Shown here in pieces: positions 30,055 to 38,428 of a DNA stretch of 40,299 nucleotides. Position 1 is the stretch's first letter. Each line of letters begins with the position of its first letter. Location of the stretch: the IMG/VR virus record IMGVR_UViG_3300034073_002842, positions 1-40,299 of that record. One strand, 5' to 3'. The notes beneath the pieces were generated by a model. The model did not search any database. It saw only the letters and a list, made by a program, of their open reading frames with translations, and was not told the DNA's origin. Made by a program: the position numbers and the translations under genes. The stretch comes from a virus.

Positions 30055-30055
30055 G

Positions 30056-31501
30056 TCAGATCACCACGAGGCGGAGCTGGCGCAGCTGCGGCCGCGCAGC
30101 GGCAGAGCCGGACAGGGTGAGTCTCGCGCGAGTGGTCGTGCCGCCGGCAGCGAAGTTGGCCACGGTGTAGACCTGCTCCACCCAGCCATCGCCCACTGCG
30201 GAGCTGCTGGTCAGGCTGACGGTCTGCCAGGTGTTGTCCGCCTTCTGGAACTCGACCGTGACGCTGGAGCCACCGGGCAGCAAGGCCTCGAAGGTGCAGG
30301 ACACGCGCGCGCCCGCGGCGCACGGGATCGCCCGGGTCACATAGTCGGCGGTCTCCTGGATGTCCCCGTAGAGGGCCTGTGTGCCGGCGAACAGGGTCGG
30401 GCTTTGGGTCGCGGTGCCGCGCAGGATCGCCGACAGGGTGAGCGGGACGTTGATCGCCTCCGCCAGCGCGATGCGGGCGTTCTCTGCCCCGCGGATCTCG
30501 CTGCCATCCGGCCGGGTGAAGATGAACTCCACGTCGGTGGCGGCGCCGACGCGCTCCACACCGGCCAGCGCCACGAGGTCGGTGACGTTGGGGATGTTCA
30601 GCAGGATCGTGCCCGTCGCCGGTGATGCAGGATGCGGCCCACCGAAGGCGCCGATCGGGATGCGGAACACGGTGGGCGAGACCACCGTGGCGACAGTGAA
30701 GGTGCCGTTCAGCTCAGCAGGCGTGGCGCCGGAGATCACTGCATTGCCGCCCACCGCCAGGCCGTGAGGCTGATCGGTGGTCGCCTGCCAGACGTTGTCG
30801 CTCTGCCGCACCAGCTGGGTGATCACCGCCGCCCGGATCGTTCCCAGGTTCACGGTGCGGGTGGTGGCGGTGAACGCCGCGCCGTACATGCGGAACGCCA
30901 GGTCGGCCTCCTGCACCGGCGTCCAGCTCGATGCGTTGCTGCTCTTCAGCAGCGTGCCGATCGTGTACGGCTGGGAGGTGACGAACTGGTTCGCGGTGGC
31001 GTCGAACTTCCCGAGCTCCGCCAGGCCCACCGCGTGGGTGGCGTCATCGGTCAGCAGCACCATGGCGTATTCGACCCCGGCCTCCAGGTAGACCGGCCGG
31101 GTCAGGGTCACCTTGTTCCAGCCGCCGGTGGTGATCGCGCTTCCCTGCAGCACGCCTTCGGCCAGGGTCACAGCGTTGGGGAGGCCCAGCTCCGTCTCGC
31201 GGATCTCCAGGATCACCTTGTTCGAGCTGCTGCCCTTGGCGGTGAACCAGAAGTCGATCGCCGTGAGGTGCCTGCCCTGGTCCAGCCGGAAGGTCTGCGC
31301 CAGCGGATCCCAGAAGCGGGTCTCGATGGTGGTCAGCTGCCGCTGGGCGCGGGTGAGGATCGTGCCCTCCCCGATGAACCGGGCGGCGCCGAAGCTGCCC
31401 TGGCTACCGGTGAAGGCAACCCGTTTCGAGCCGACCGGGACGTTGGCCGGAATCGTGATCGTGCCAGTGATCTGGCCTGCAGAGTTGGCGGTGAGGGGCA
31501 T
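30056..31501 (-). CDS. C-terminal part of DUF4815-type tail protein (second reading segment)
   Basis: This 481-residue segment starts MPLTANSAGQITGT. It continues with FWDPLAQTFRLDQGRHLTA, a C-terminal jelly-roll-like section and an ending LRQLRLVV. It lies in the same frame as the preceding 648-residue protein, from which a single TGA separates it (31505-31507). In relatives that I know, these two parts form one long polypeptide of about 1100 residues. No ribosome binding site precedes the ATG, so it may be made by readthrough, by re-initiation, or not at all. Confidence 0.75.
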   Translation of the reverse strand: MPLTANSAGQITGTITIPANVPVGSKRVAFTGSQGSFGAARFIGEGTILTRAQRQLTTIETRFWDPLAQTFRLDQGRHLTAIDFWFTAKGSSSNKVILEIRETELGLPNAVTLAEGVLQGSAITTGGWNKVTLTRPVYLEAGVEYAMVLLTDDATHAVGLAELGKFDATANQFVTSQPYTIGTLLKSSNASSWTPVQEADLAFRMYGAAFTATTRTVNLGTIRAAVITQLVRQSDNVWQATTDQPHGLAVGGNAVISGATPAELNGTFTVATVVSPTVFRIPIGAFGGPHPASPATGTILLNIPNVTDLVALAGVERVGAATDVEFIFTRPDGSEIRGAENARIALAEAINVPLTLSAILRGTATQSPTLFAGTQALYGDIQETADYVTRAIPCAAGARVSCTFEALLPGGSSVTVEFQKADNTWQTVSLTSSSAVGDGWVEQVYTVANFAAGGTTTRARLTLSGSAAARPQLRQLRLVVI

Positions 31502-31504
31502 GGA

Positions 31505-33451
31505 TCAGGCCGGGGTGACGTTGATGCCGTCGAACAGCACCTGAGAGAGGGTCTCGCCAGGGTCGAACCCGTCGACGGTGAACGAGATCGTGATCTGCCG
31601 GAGGAACTGCGCCGGCCGCTGGCTTTCGCTCAGCAGCTCCGTGCGGGTGGTGCTGCTCACTCCAGCGATGGAGAAGGACCGCGCGGAGCCCAGCCGGGTC
31701 AGCACCTGCTGTGTCGCGGGCGATGTCCAGATGGTCTGCACGTCCGTGAACCGGTCGACCGACGGATTCAGGGTGACGGCAGCCGGGATCGGATCGAACG
31801 CCTGGTAGGGGTTGATCGGGCTGCTGCCGGTGCGGCGCGTCTGCTCCAGGATGACCTGCTCAGTGAACTGCAGCATCCAGCTCTGGCCGTTGTTGGTCGG
31901 CGCCTGGAAGGTGCGCGGTGCGATCGGCAGCTGCAGCACGCCGTCTGCGATGGCGGCGGTCTGGGTGATGCCCTGGTCGCGAAGGTCATCGTCGATGAAC
32001 GGGTCGACGAAGACGCCGCGCTTGCTGCTCGGCTCCCGGCTGCTCACGTCGCTCTTCAGCCGCTCAACCGCCACCAGGTCGAACAGGTCGATGATCAGCG
32101 ACCGCATGCGCTCCAGCTGGTCGAACGGGATCGCGCGGATGCCGTCATTGCTGACCACTGGGGTGAGCCCCCACCGCTGCTCGATCGTGGCCAGGCTGAG
32201 CAGGTTGCTGGGCACCGCAGGCGGCAGGGCCACGAAGCGGCTGCTGACGCCCTTCACTCGCTGGAAACCGCCGTCGCGGTCCATGCACAGCCGATCGAAT
32301 CGTGGCAGCTTCCACCGGTAGTCGGTGAGCACGATCGAGCCATTCACGGCGCCGGTCACCGTGAAGCTGCCGGCCTGGAGGTTCACGGCCGATGGCGTGA
32401 CGGGGCCCAGGTAGCGGTAGGTGATCGAGTAGGTGGAGCCGGACGCAGGCTCTGCGCCGGCCGGGCTCCAGTCCACCTTGTCGCCGTTCAGGAAGTAGTC
32501 GGTCGTGGCGGTGTAGGTGGTGCCGCCCTGGGTGATGCTCTGGATCGAGAGCACCGACACGTCGGGCAGCGTGTCCTGGCCGCCGCTGGTGCCGTGGGTG
32601 ATCGTGACGGTCTTCTCCCGCTGGATCACCACCTCCAGGATGGACTCCACCGGGAACCGGTTGAGCTGGATGGTGGCGCTGCCACCGGTGGCGCCGGTGA
32701 AGGTGTCGGGCTCCGAGTCGACCGTCTCCAGGTCGGGATCCTCGGCGTAGGTGAGGCGCGTGGCGGCCGGCTTGTCCACCTTGTAGCCGTAGACGTTGCC
32801 GACGCCATCGCGCACGGTGAAGGCGTTCACGCCAGCGGCCAGGCCGAGCGCCGTGACGCTCAGGCCCGAGACGATGTAGCCGCCGTTGCTCTCCCGGTCG
32901 TAGCGCGCCAGCGCCTCGCTGAACGCATCACCGGCACCGGCGCCGCTCTGGTTCAGCAAGGCGCCATCGATCACCACCCAGACGGGGTAGAACTCGCCAG
33001 TGCTGCCATCGCCCTCGCGGCCCCAGGTGGGGGTGACGCGCAGTCGGCCGGCGCCGGGCTCGTTGTAGTTGCGGGTGCCGGTTGCCGGGTCTCGCAGCGC
33101 TGCGTTCTGAACCTCCGTGATCTCTTCCAGCAGGAGGTAGACGCCGACGCGCACCAGGCCAGTGGTCGGGATCGTGAACGAGCGCGCGGGCACGTCGCGC
33201 ACGGCCCCGCGCAGGTAGATCAGGGACTGCGGGCAGGTGATGGCGCCGGTGATCTGATCGATCCCTGGCGGGGTGCCGCTGATCACCGAGCCGTCGCGCC
33301 AGATCGAGTCACCGATCCGCTTCAAGCGGTCGATCACCGTGCTCTGGACCTCGTTCAGCTCCGCGGACTGCAGGCCCTTGCCAGCGCGGAACAGGAGCTC
33401 GTCGTAGCGATCCGACGGCGTGAAGCGGTTGTAGTAGCCAGGCAGCGTCAT
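31505..33451 (-). CDS. DUF4815 tail/baseplate protein, N-terminal part
   Basis: This 648-residue protein has the DUF4815 pattern: LPGYYNRFTPSDRYDELLFR, GKGLQSAELNEVQS, an IDGSVISG-like DGSVISGTPPGI, and many phage-structural beta repeats. It ends SQVLFDGINVTPA. DUF4815 proteins occur in phage tail modules and are thought to be structural parts of the baseplate or fibre. The protein stops at a TGA in the same frame as the next segment. A one-base change (for example to GGA, giving PAGSMPL) would join the two. Confidence 0.8.
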   Translation of the reverse strand: MTLPGYYNRFTPSDRYDELLFRAGKGLQSAELNEVQSTVIDRLKRIGDSIWRDGSVISGTPPGIDQITGAITCPQSLIYLRGAVRDVPARSFTIPTTGLVRVGVYLLLEEITEVQNAALRDPATGTRNYNEPGAGRLRVTPTWGREGDGSTGEFYPVWVVIDGALLNQSGAGAGDAFSEALARYDRESNGGYIVSGLSVTALGLAAGVNAFTVRDGVGNVYGYKVDKPAATRLTYAEDPDLETVDSEPDTFTGATGGSATIQLNRFPVESILEVVIQREKTVTITHGTSGGQDTLPDVSVLSIQSITQGGTTYTATTDYFLNGDKVDWSPAGAEPASGSTYSITYRYLGPVTPSAVNLQAGSFTVTGAVNGSIVLTDYRWKLPRFDRLCMDRDGGFQRVKGVSSRFVALPPAVPSNLLSLATIEQRWGLTPVVSNDGIRAIPFDQLERMRSLIIDLFDLVAVERLKSDVSSREPSSKRGVFVDPFIDDDLRDQGITQTAAIADGVLQLPIAPRTFQAPTNNGQSWMLQFTEQVILEQTRRTGSSPINPYQAFDPIPAAVTLNPSVDRFTDVQTIWTSPATQQVLTRLGSARSFSIAGVSSTTRTELLSESQRPAQFLRQITISFTVDGFDPGETLSQVLFDGINVTPA

Positions 33452-33939
33452 CAGAACAGCACCACGTACTCGAACAGCTGACGGGTGGTCACCTCGCGCA
33501 CGATAGGCGGGCGCCGCTCCAGGACCAGCATGGTGCCCTGCTGGGCGACCTGTGCTGGGGTGAGGTAGAACTGACCGCTCGGCACACCGGCGGCGGCCAC
33601 CGTGTCGAGGAAGATTCCCAGCTCGCGGATCGTGCTGCCGACGCCTTCCTCAAACTCGAAGTGGAACTTGAAGTAGAGAGCCCGGGTCGGCGAGGCTGAG
33701 ATGCTGAAGCGCCCCTCGGGCACGCTGATCGCGCCAGCTGGATCGGCGACACAGAACTCCACCTGAGTGGCCTTGCGTCGCGCAACCTCTGCCACCAACG
33801 CCGAGGCGTCGCCGGGCGGCGAGGGCGGGTTGCTGCCCCATGCTGGGTCTCCAGACCCCCACGCCAGGTGATGAGCGGTGCGAGCCTTGATCGCCGTGGC
33901 GATGCCGATGCGGCCGCTCGTGGTCAATACTGCAGCCAT
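33451..33939 (-). CDS. Tail fibre-associated hypothetical protein
   Basis: This 162-residue protein has the pattern of tail-fibre N-terminal proteins: LTTSGRIGIATAIKARTAHH, LAWGSGDPAWG, FHFEFEEGVGSTIRELGIFLD and RQLFEYVVLF. Such proteins are found next to DUF4815 genes. Its start overlaps nothing upstream. A 74-bp gap separates it from gpI and holds a promoter candidate. Its stop overlaps the DUF4815 start (TGATG). Confidence 0.75.
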   Translation of the reverse strand: MAAVLTTSGRIGIATAIKARTAHHLAWGSGDPAWGSNPPSPPGDASALVAEVARRKATQVEFCVADPAGAISVPEGRFSISASPTRALYFKFHFEFEEGVGSTIRELGIFLDTVAAAGVPSGQFYLTPAQVAQQGTMLVLERRPPIVREVTTRQLFEYVVLF

Positions 33940-33960
33940 GTGCGCCAGGCTCCTGGGTCG

Positions 33961-33990
33961 AGTATAGGCCGAGGGGAGGGATCAGATGAA
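33961..33990 (-). promoter_or_regulatory. Candidate late internal promoter
   Basis: On the minus strand TTCATC (33985-33990) and TATACT (33961-33966) are separated by 18 bp. TATACT differs from the -10 consensus at one position, while TTCATC is a weak -35. CAGGAG lies downstream before the 33939 start. The box sits in one of the few gaps of the tail operon. Confidence 0.4.
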
Positions 33991-34013
33991 CGCTGCGGAC
34001 GGGTGCTAGGAGG

Positions 34014-35534
34014 TCAGGTGTTCGGATACGGGCCGGTGGGAACCACAAGCGGCAGAGCGTGCCCAACGGTGTAGACGAGATCATCAATCCGCCCACCGAA
34101 ACCATAGGTAGACCCGGTGGTGTAGTTGCCGATGATGGTCTTGCGGCCCGAGAATCCAGGGTTGTAGTTGTAGTTGAAAGTGTCGGCGACTGTCGTGGCC
34201 GATGGCACTCCATCCACTGCCATTTTGATCACGCCGTTCTCGCGCACCAGTTGGACATGGTGCCAGGCGTTGAACGTGATCGGCGAAGAGTAGGTCAATC
34301 CGGCTGCGAAGTTGACCCATTGCAGGTCGAACGTTGTCGCGTTCACGTACTGCCCAAACAGCCTGCCGGCCATCCCCGGGCTGCCGGATGGGAGCTGGAT
34401 GATCGTTTCGACGATGCCCAGCGATCCCGGCACGTAGATCCAGGCCGCGATCGTAAAGTCCCCAGTTCCCGGCGCCAGCAGCGGATGATCGAACGCAATC
34501 GCATGGCCGGTGTAACCGAACTCCGCCGGTGGCCAGCTGAAGCGCGCGGATCCCGTCCCCCACTTCACGAAGTCATCGACGATCCGCGCCGCTCCGTAGA
34601 CCTCTGCGGTCAGCGTGTTCGTCTGCGCATCGTTCACGAACAGCGTTGAGCCGTTGGCGCCGTCCATGTGCAGGACCAGCGCGGCGGGGGGCGTGCTCGT
34701 TTCCGTTCCCATGCCGCTGAACACCAGCACGTTGGGCGTGGGCCATGACTGATCGAGCCAGTCGAACCATTCCCACGTCTGCCCCTCGTACACAGCGCTC
34801 AGGCCAATGGTCTCGGTGAGCAGTCCCGGCAGGTTGAGCAGATGCCATTCCTCATCCAGCAGGGAATGATCCAGGCGGAACACGTCGTCCGCGATGACCA
34901 GCGCCCCAGCGCATGCGGTGTGCGCTTGCGACACGGTGGCGCTGCCATCCACCAGGGCGGAGAGCGCCTGGCCGTAACTGATCTGCGGCCAGTCCGGCCG
35001 CGGCCGCACGCCGCTGTGATCCGACAGCATGCCGCCATCCGACAGCAGGCTGTCGTCCAGCACGAACCGGCGGAAGTCGTAGACCGCGTAGATGCGCTGC
35101 AGCCGGGAGCGTACCGGCGCGCTGATCCGCGCCACGCCCACGATGTCGTTGATGATCGCCTCGCCCTGCGTCGCAGCAGGCAGGCCGATCTGAAACTCGG
35201 ACCAGCGGTAGCTGCCGCCCTCGCTTTCGTCGATCGTGCCCTGCAGGCCAATCCAGCCCAGGGCAATCGCGATCGACTCCGGCGTCCCACGGATGCGCTG
35301 CCACAGCACGCCCTCGGCCACGGCCCGCCGCTGATCGTTGCCGAGGTACGGCAGGATCTCGCCCAGGCCGTACTCGTAGATCAGCCACGGCACCACGCTG
35401 TCGGGGATGTCGACGCGCTTCGCGGTGCGGATGACCGGGACCGGGCCGCCGGCCCGTTGCAGGCTGGAGACCGTGCGGGAAACGTCGCGCTCGAACTGCG
35501 TGGAGTTGGGCGGCAGCAGGTCGAACCGGCTCAT
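34014..35534 (-). CDS. I: Baseplate protein gpI with C-terminal LamG-like domain
   Basis: This 506-residue protein starts as P2 gpI: LLPPNSTQFERDVSRTVSSL, DIPDSVVPWLIYEYGL, RAVAEGVLWQRIRGTPESIA (about 70-95). It continues with extra sequence, and then from about 285 to 506 carries a concanavalin/LamG-like domain: LVLHMDGANGSTLFVN, DFTIAAWIYV, WHHVQLVRENGVIKMAVDG. P2 gpI is only about 176 residues. The added lectin-like domain suggests that the tail tip binds a glycan. It is coupled to gpJ by an ATGA overlap. Confidence 0.85.
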   Translation of the reverse strand: MSRFDLLPPNSTQFERDVSRTVSSLQRAGGPVPVIRTAKRVDIPDSVVPWLIYEYGLGEILPYLGNDQRRAVAEGVLWQRIRGTPESIAIALGWIGLQGTIDESEGGSYRWSEFQIGLPAATQGEAIINDIVGVARISAPVRSRLQRIYAVYDFRRFVLDDSLLSDGGMLSDHSGVRPRPDWPQISYGQALSALVDGSATVSQAHTACAGALVIADDVFRLDHSLLDEEWHLLNLPGLLTETIGLSAVYEGQTWEWFDWLDQSWPTPNVLVFSGMGTETSTPPAALVLHMDGANGSTLFVNDAQTNTLTAEVYGAARIVDDFVKWGTGSARFSWPPAEFGYTGHAIAFDHPLLAPGTGDFTIAAWIYVPGSLGIVETIIQLPSGSPGMAGRLFGQYVNATTFDLQWVNFAAGLTYSSPITFNAWHHVQLVRENGVIKMAVDGVPSATTVADTFNYNYNPGFSGRKTIIGNYTTGSTYGFGGRIDDLVYTVGHALPLVVPTGPYPNT

Positions 35535-36370
35535 CGATCACGCCCTGCCATGGTGAGCGTGATCGCTCCCAGCGCCGGGGCCTGACTGGGCCCGCACACC
35601 ACGTCGGCCGCCGGTGCGCTCAGGACCACGCGCTGCACGCCGGCCGGGTGCAGCTGGGCGATCAGCCACGATCGCGTCACGTCCCAGCCCAGACCCGACG
35701 CTGCGGTGAACGCCGCGGCCAGGGTGGCCTGGAGGTTGTTGAACACCTCGATCGGGGTGTCAGGGTAGAGGTAGACCTGGGCCGTCACGGGCACCGTGAT
35801 GATCGTGGCTCCGGCCACCGTCACCGTGTCCGTGATGACCCGCACCGCGTCATCCTGCAGCGTGTCGTCCACCAGGCTGAGCAGCTGGCTGGTGGGCGTG
35901 CCGTTGCCCTGGGTCGAGAGGATGCTGACCAGCACCTCGCCCGGGGCGGGGCTGGAGACGGCGGCATCACGCACCAGCTCGCTGGCGCTCAGCGCCTGGT
36001 AGCGGTACCAGGCGGCGCCGCCGGCGGTGCTGCTGCCCATGATCCGCTCGATCACCCGCAGCCGCAGCGCCTCATCCCCCTCATCGGTCAGCCGCGTCAC
36101 GCCGTAGAACGCCGCCAGGTTGTCCAGGTCCCCGGCCATGGCGTAGCGCAGCAGGGTGGCCTGCAAGGCGTCGTTGATTCGCTGCCGCAAGATCAGCTCG
36201 CGCGCGGCCATTACTTCCAGCAGCTTCACGCCGGGATCCGACTCGAGGATCTCCGTGTAGCTGGGGTCGCGCGCCTGCAGGTCTGCGAGCAGGTCCGCCA
36301 GGATCGTTTCGTAGTCCAGCGGCTCGATGATCTCGGGCGCCGGGATGGAGCTGAAGTCGATGGTCGCCAT
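35531..36370 (-). CDS. J: Baseplate assembly protein gpJ
   Basis: This 279-residue wedge protein matches the P2 gpJ/Mu gp47 family: EPLDYETILADLLADLQARD, LESDPGVKLLEVMAARELIL, LLRYAMAGDLDNLAAFYGVT, EALRLRVIERIMGSSTAGG and ALSASELVRDAAV. It assembles the baseplate periphery with gpW and gpI. Neighbouring start and stop codons overlap (gpW by 1, gpI by 4 bp). Confidence 0.93.
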   Translation of the reverse strand: MATIDFSSIPAPEIIEPLDYETILADLLADLQARDPSYTEILESDPGVKLLEVMAARELILRQRINDALQATLLRYAMAGDLDNLAAFYGVTRLTDEGDEALRLRVIERIMGSSTAGGAAWYRYQALSASELVRDAAVSSPAPGEVLVSILSTQGNGTPTSQLLSLVDDTLQDDAVRVITDTVTVAGATIITVPVTAQVYLYPDTPIEVFNNLQATLAAAFTAASGLGWDVTRSWLIAQLHPAGVQRVVLSAPAADVVCGPSQAPALGAITLTMAGRDR

Positions 36371-36708
36371 CAGATCACCAGCCCCTCCAGGGTGACGCGC
36401 TCGCCGTTGAGCAGGTAGTACCCGACCAGGCTAAGGGTGATCTGCCCCTCGGCCGTGACGGAATCGATGTTGACCTGCTCCAGGCGCAGGCGCGGCTCCC
36501 AGCGATCGAGCGCCTCGGCGGTGGCCGCCACCAGATCCGCCACGAGGGACTGGTTCACCGGCCGGTCGACGAGCCGCGGCAGCCGGGAGCCGTAGTCCCG
36601 CCGGTGCACGCGGGTGCCGACGGGCGTGGACAGGATGTCCTCGATCGACTGCCGCAGGTGATCGAAGCCGGCCAGGGCTTCCCCGGTGCGGCGGTTCATG
36701 CCGGCCAT
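36370..36708 (-). CDS. W: Baseplate protein gpW (T4 gp25-like)
   Basis: This 112-residue protein matches the gpW/gp25 lysozyme-like baseplate family: HLRQSIEDILSTPVGTRVHR, RDYGSRLPRLVDRPVNQSLV and WEPRLRLEQVNID. It forms the wedge that triggers sheath contraction. It overlaps the PAAR gene by one base. Confidence 0.92.
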   Translation of the reverse strand: MAGMNRRTGEALAGFDHLRQSIEDILSTPVGTRVHRRDYGSRLPRLVDRPVNQSLVADLVAATAEALDRWEPRLRLEQVNIDSVTAEGQITLSLVGYYLLNGERVTLEGLVI

Positions 36709-36965
36709 CAGTTCACCTCCACGTCAGGGCTGCCGCCGAGCAGCGTGGCGCCGCAGGCGGTGGTGTCACCCACTCTGGCGACCCGGCGGCCGTTGGCGTA
36801 GGTGTCGGGGCTGCCGGAGGCGATCGGGTTGGGCCCGTGCTCCAGGCAGTCGTAGGTGTCGCCGATGCGAGCCACCCCGATGCCGTTGGCCTTCACGTCA
36901 CCGCTCGCGGTCACCACCGTGCCGCCGTGGGAGCCAGGATCGCCGAGGCGGATGACGTGTGGCAT
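36708..36965 (-). CDS. PAAR-domain spike-tip protein
   Basis: This 85-residue protein has the repeated PAAR motifs: IRLGDPGSHGGTVVTASGDV, IGVARIGDTYDCLEHG, SGSPDTYANGRRVARVGDTT and a Cys in TACGATLLGGSPDV. PAAR proteins bind a metal and sharpen the central spike of contractile tails. Here the gene lies between gpV and gpW, where P2 has no gene, so the phage has a separate spike tip. Confidence 0.93.
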   Translation of the reverse strand: MPHVIRLGDPGSHGGTVVTASGDVKANGIGVARIGDTYDCLEHGPNPIASGSPDTYANGRRVARVGDTTACGATLLGGSPDVEVN

Positions 36966-36970
36966 GGAGC

Positions 36971-37513
36971 TCAGGGGTTCAGGTGGATGGGGCCGCCCTG
37001 GATCGTGGTCGACTCGGCCGTTACCGACACCGTGTCAGCCTCCAGAGTGACGGCTTGGGCCTTGATCAGCACGGTGCCGCTGGACCCCGTGGCGTCGACC
37101 GTGAGGGTGTTGCTGTCGCGGTCGTACTCGACCACCGTGCCGTCGCCGTAGGTGCGGCGGTGCAGGCCTGCGCGGTCGCCGTTGGCGTTGCCGTCGCTGA
37201 ACAGGCCAGGGATGGCCACGCCGGCCCCGAGCTCGCCCGACGGGGCCAGCAGCAGCACCACCTCATCCACCTCCGGCGGATCCCACACCACGTCACCGCC
37301 CGCGCGCGGGGTGAACCATGGCACCCAGTCGGACAGGATCTCCCCGTTCTGGAGCTCGACGCGCAGCGCCGGGAACCCAGCAGTCTCGCCGCTGTAGTCC
37401 ACCTCGCGGACCACGCCGTAGCGAGCCACGTTGGCCAGGCGGCGCGCGTGGTCCGTCGCCTCGGGCGAACCGATGCCAGAGGTGTGGCGATCAGACCGCA
37501 GCAGGCTGAGCAT
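36971..37513 (-). CDS. V: Baseplate spike protein gpV
   Basis: This 180-residue protein matches P2 gpV/Mu gp45: YGVVREVDYSGETAGFPALR, VEL..GEILSDWVPWFT, GELGAGVAIPGLFSDGN, GTVVEYDRDSNTLTVD and a beta-helix-like end with VTLEADTVSVTAESTTIQGG. It forms the trimeric spike that carries the PAAR tip. It overlaps the connector-like gene end by 23 bp. Confidence 0.92.
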   Translation of the reverse strand: MLSLLRSDRHTSGIGSPEATDHARRLANVARYGVVREVDYSGETAGFPALRVELQNGEILSDWVPWFTPRAGGDVVWDPPEVDEVVLLLAPSGELGAGVAIPGLFSDGNANGDRAGLHRRTYGDGTVVEYDRDSNTLTVDATGSSGTVLIKAQAVTLEADTVSVTAESTTIQGGPIHLNP

Positions 37514-37832
37514 GGGAGCGCCAGAGGTAGCGGATCACGAGGGGGATGTCGGCCGCGGCCGGCGGCTCGTCCTGGTGCTCCTCGAGCAGCAGGAGATGGG
37601 CGGCCAGCAGCAGCACGCCGTGCCGGATCGGGTGGGGCGCAGCATCACCGATCGGGTGGCCGATGAACGCCTCTGCAGCCTGCTGCGAGAGATCCAGCAC
37701 CTGCTCCAGCTGGGCGGGTTCCGCATCGGCCGCGCCGTCGGTCAGGAAGGCCGCCAGGGCGGCGGTGTTGATCGGGAGATCCTGCGGCGCTGCGGCCTTG
37801 GCTGGCGTGCGCTTGCGACGTGTGGTGGCCAT
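37491..37832 (-). CDS. gp6-like head-tail connector protein
   Basis: This 113-residue protein has a long helical hydrophobic pattern after a basic N-terminus: NTAALAAFLTDGAADAEPAQ, QVLDLSQQAAEAFIGHPIG, HGVLLLAAHLLLLEEHQD and PLVIRYLWRS. This resembles gp6-type connectors (HK97/SPP1 group), which sit between portal and tail. I chose the ATG at 37832, which overlaps the upstream stop (TGATG). Its location in front of gpV is unusual for a connector, since these lie near capsid genes. Confidence 0.7.
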   Translation of the reverse strand: MATTRRKRTPAKAAAPQDLPINTAALAAFLTDGAADAEPAQLEQVLDLSQQAAEAFIGHPIGDAAPHPIRHGVLLLAAHLLLLEEHQDEPPAAADIPLVIRYLWRSHAQPAAV

Positions 37833-38428
37833 CAGTTGATCTGCTCTCCGTCTGAGATGAAGGTAGCCCCTGGGATGGGGCATGCCGTGCCGGTGTTGCC
37901 ACCCGGGCAGCCCGGAGTCACCTGCCCGCCTGGGTAGGCACCGGACCGCAGGATGTCATCCAGGCTGGGATCCACATAGGGGTCGCTGCAGTCGCGGTAG
38001 GGGGTGGTGTAGTCCACCTGGTAGCGGAGGGTCGTGGCGCCAGTGGTCAGGCCGCCCTCGAACTCCGGCGGGTCGGAGGCGGTGTCCAGCAGCAAGGCGT
38101 CGCTCGACTCGAATCCGGGGATGACCCAGGACTGGAGAGCGGTCTCGACCGCATCGGCCAGGCCGTCCAGGGTGGCGTCGATGTCGTCGAAGCTCTGGGC
38201 CACGCAGACCACCGAGACGATGCAGCTCCGCTCCTCGAACCCGTTCCAGCCGGAGCTGGATCTGGCGATGACCTTCTCGGGCTCGCGCGTGTGCACGACG
38301 ATCGCGGGCAGGTCCTGCTCCTCCAGGCTCATCAGCCGGCCGGAATAGGCGCGCCCCTGGACCGCCGGCACCGCGGCCTGGAGGCGGGCGACGATCGCGT
38401 TGCGGAGCGGGGTGCGGCGGCTGGTCAT
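37832..38428 (-). CDS. Tail terminator/completion-like protein
   Basis: This 198-residue protein has the pattern of phage tail terminators (Mu gp37/lambda gpU-like fold): TPLRNAIVARLQAAVPAVQG, DLPAIVVHTREPEKV, CIVSVVCVAQSFDDIDATLD, LADAVETALQSWVIPG, TLRYQVDYTTPY. A further ~45 residues (rich in Gly and Cys, CPGGNTGTACPIPG) form an extra tail. It should cap the tube at the head end. The start overlaps the adhesin stop by one base. Confidence 0.7.
   Translation of the reverse strand: MTSRRTPLRNAIVARLQAAVPAVQGRAYSGRLMSLEEQDLPAIVVHTREPEKVIARSSSGWNGFEERSCIVSVVCVAQSFDDIDATLDGLADAVETALQSWVIPGFESSDALLLDTASDPPEFEGGLTTGATTLRYQVDYTTPYRDCSDPYVDPSLDDILRSGAYPGGQVTPGCPGGNTGTACPIPGATFISDGEQIN

Noticed and set aside
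30632-33481. A 949-codon plus-strand frame over the DUF4815 genes
   Set aside because: It is opposite to clear structural genes. Its protein is Ala/Gly/Arg/His-rich as expected for a shadow, and has no ribosome site or family.
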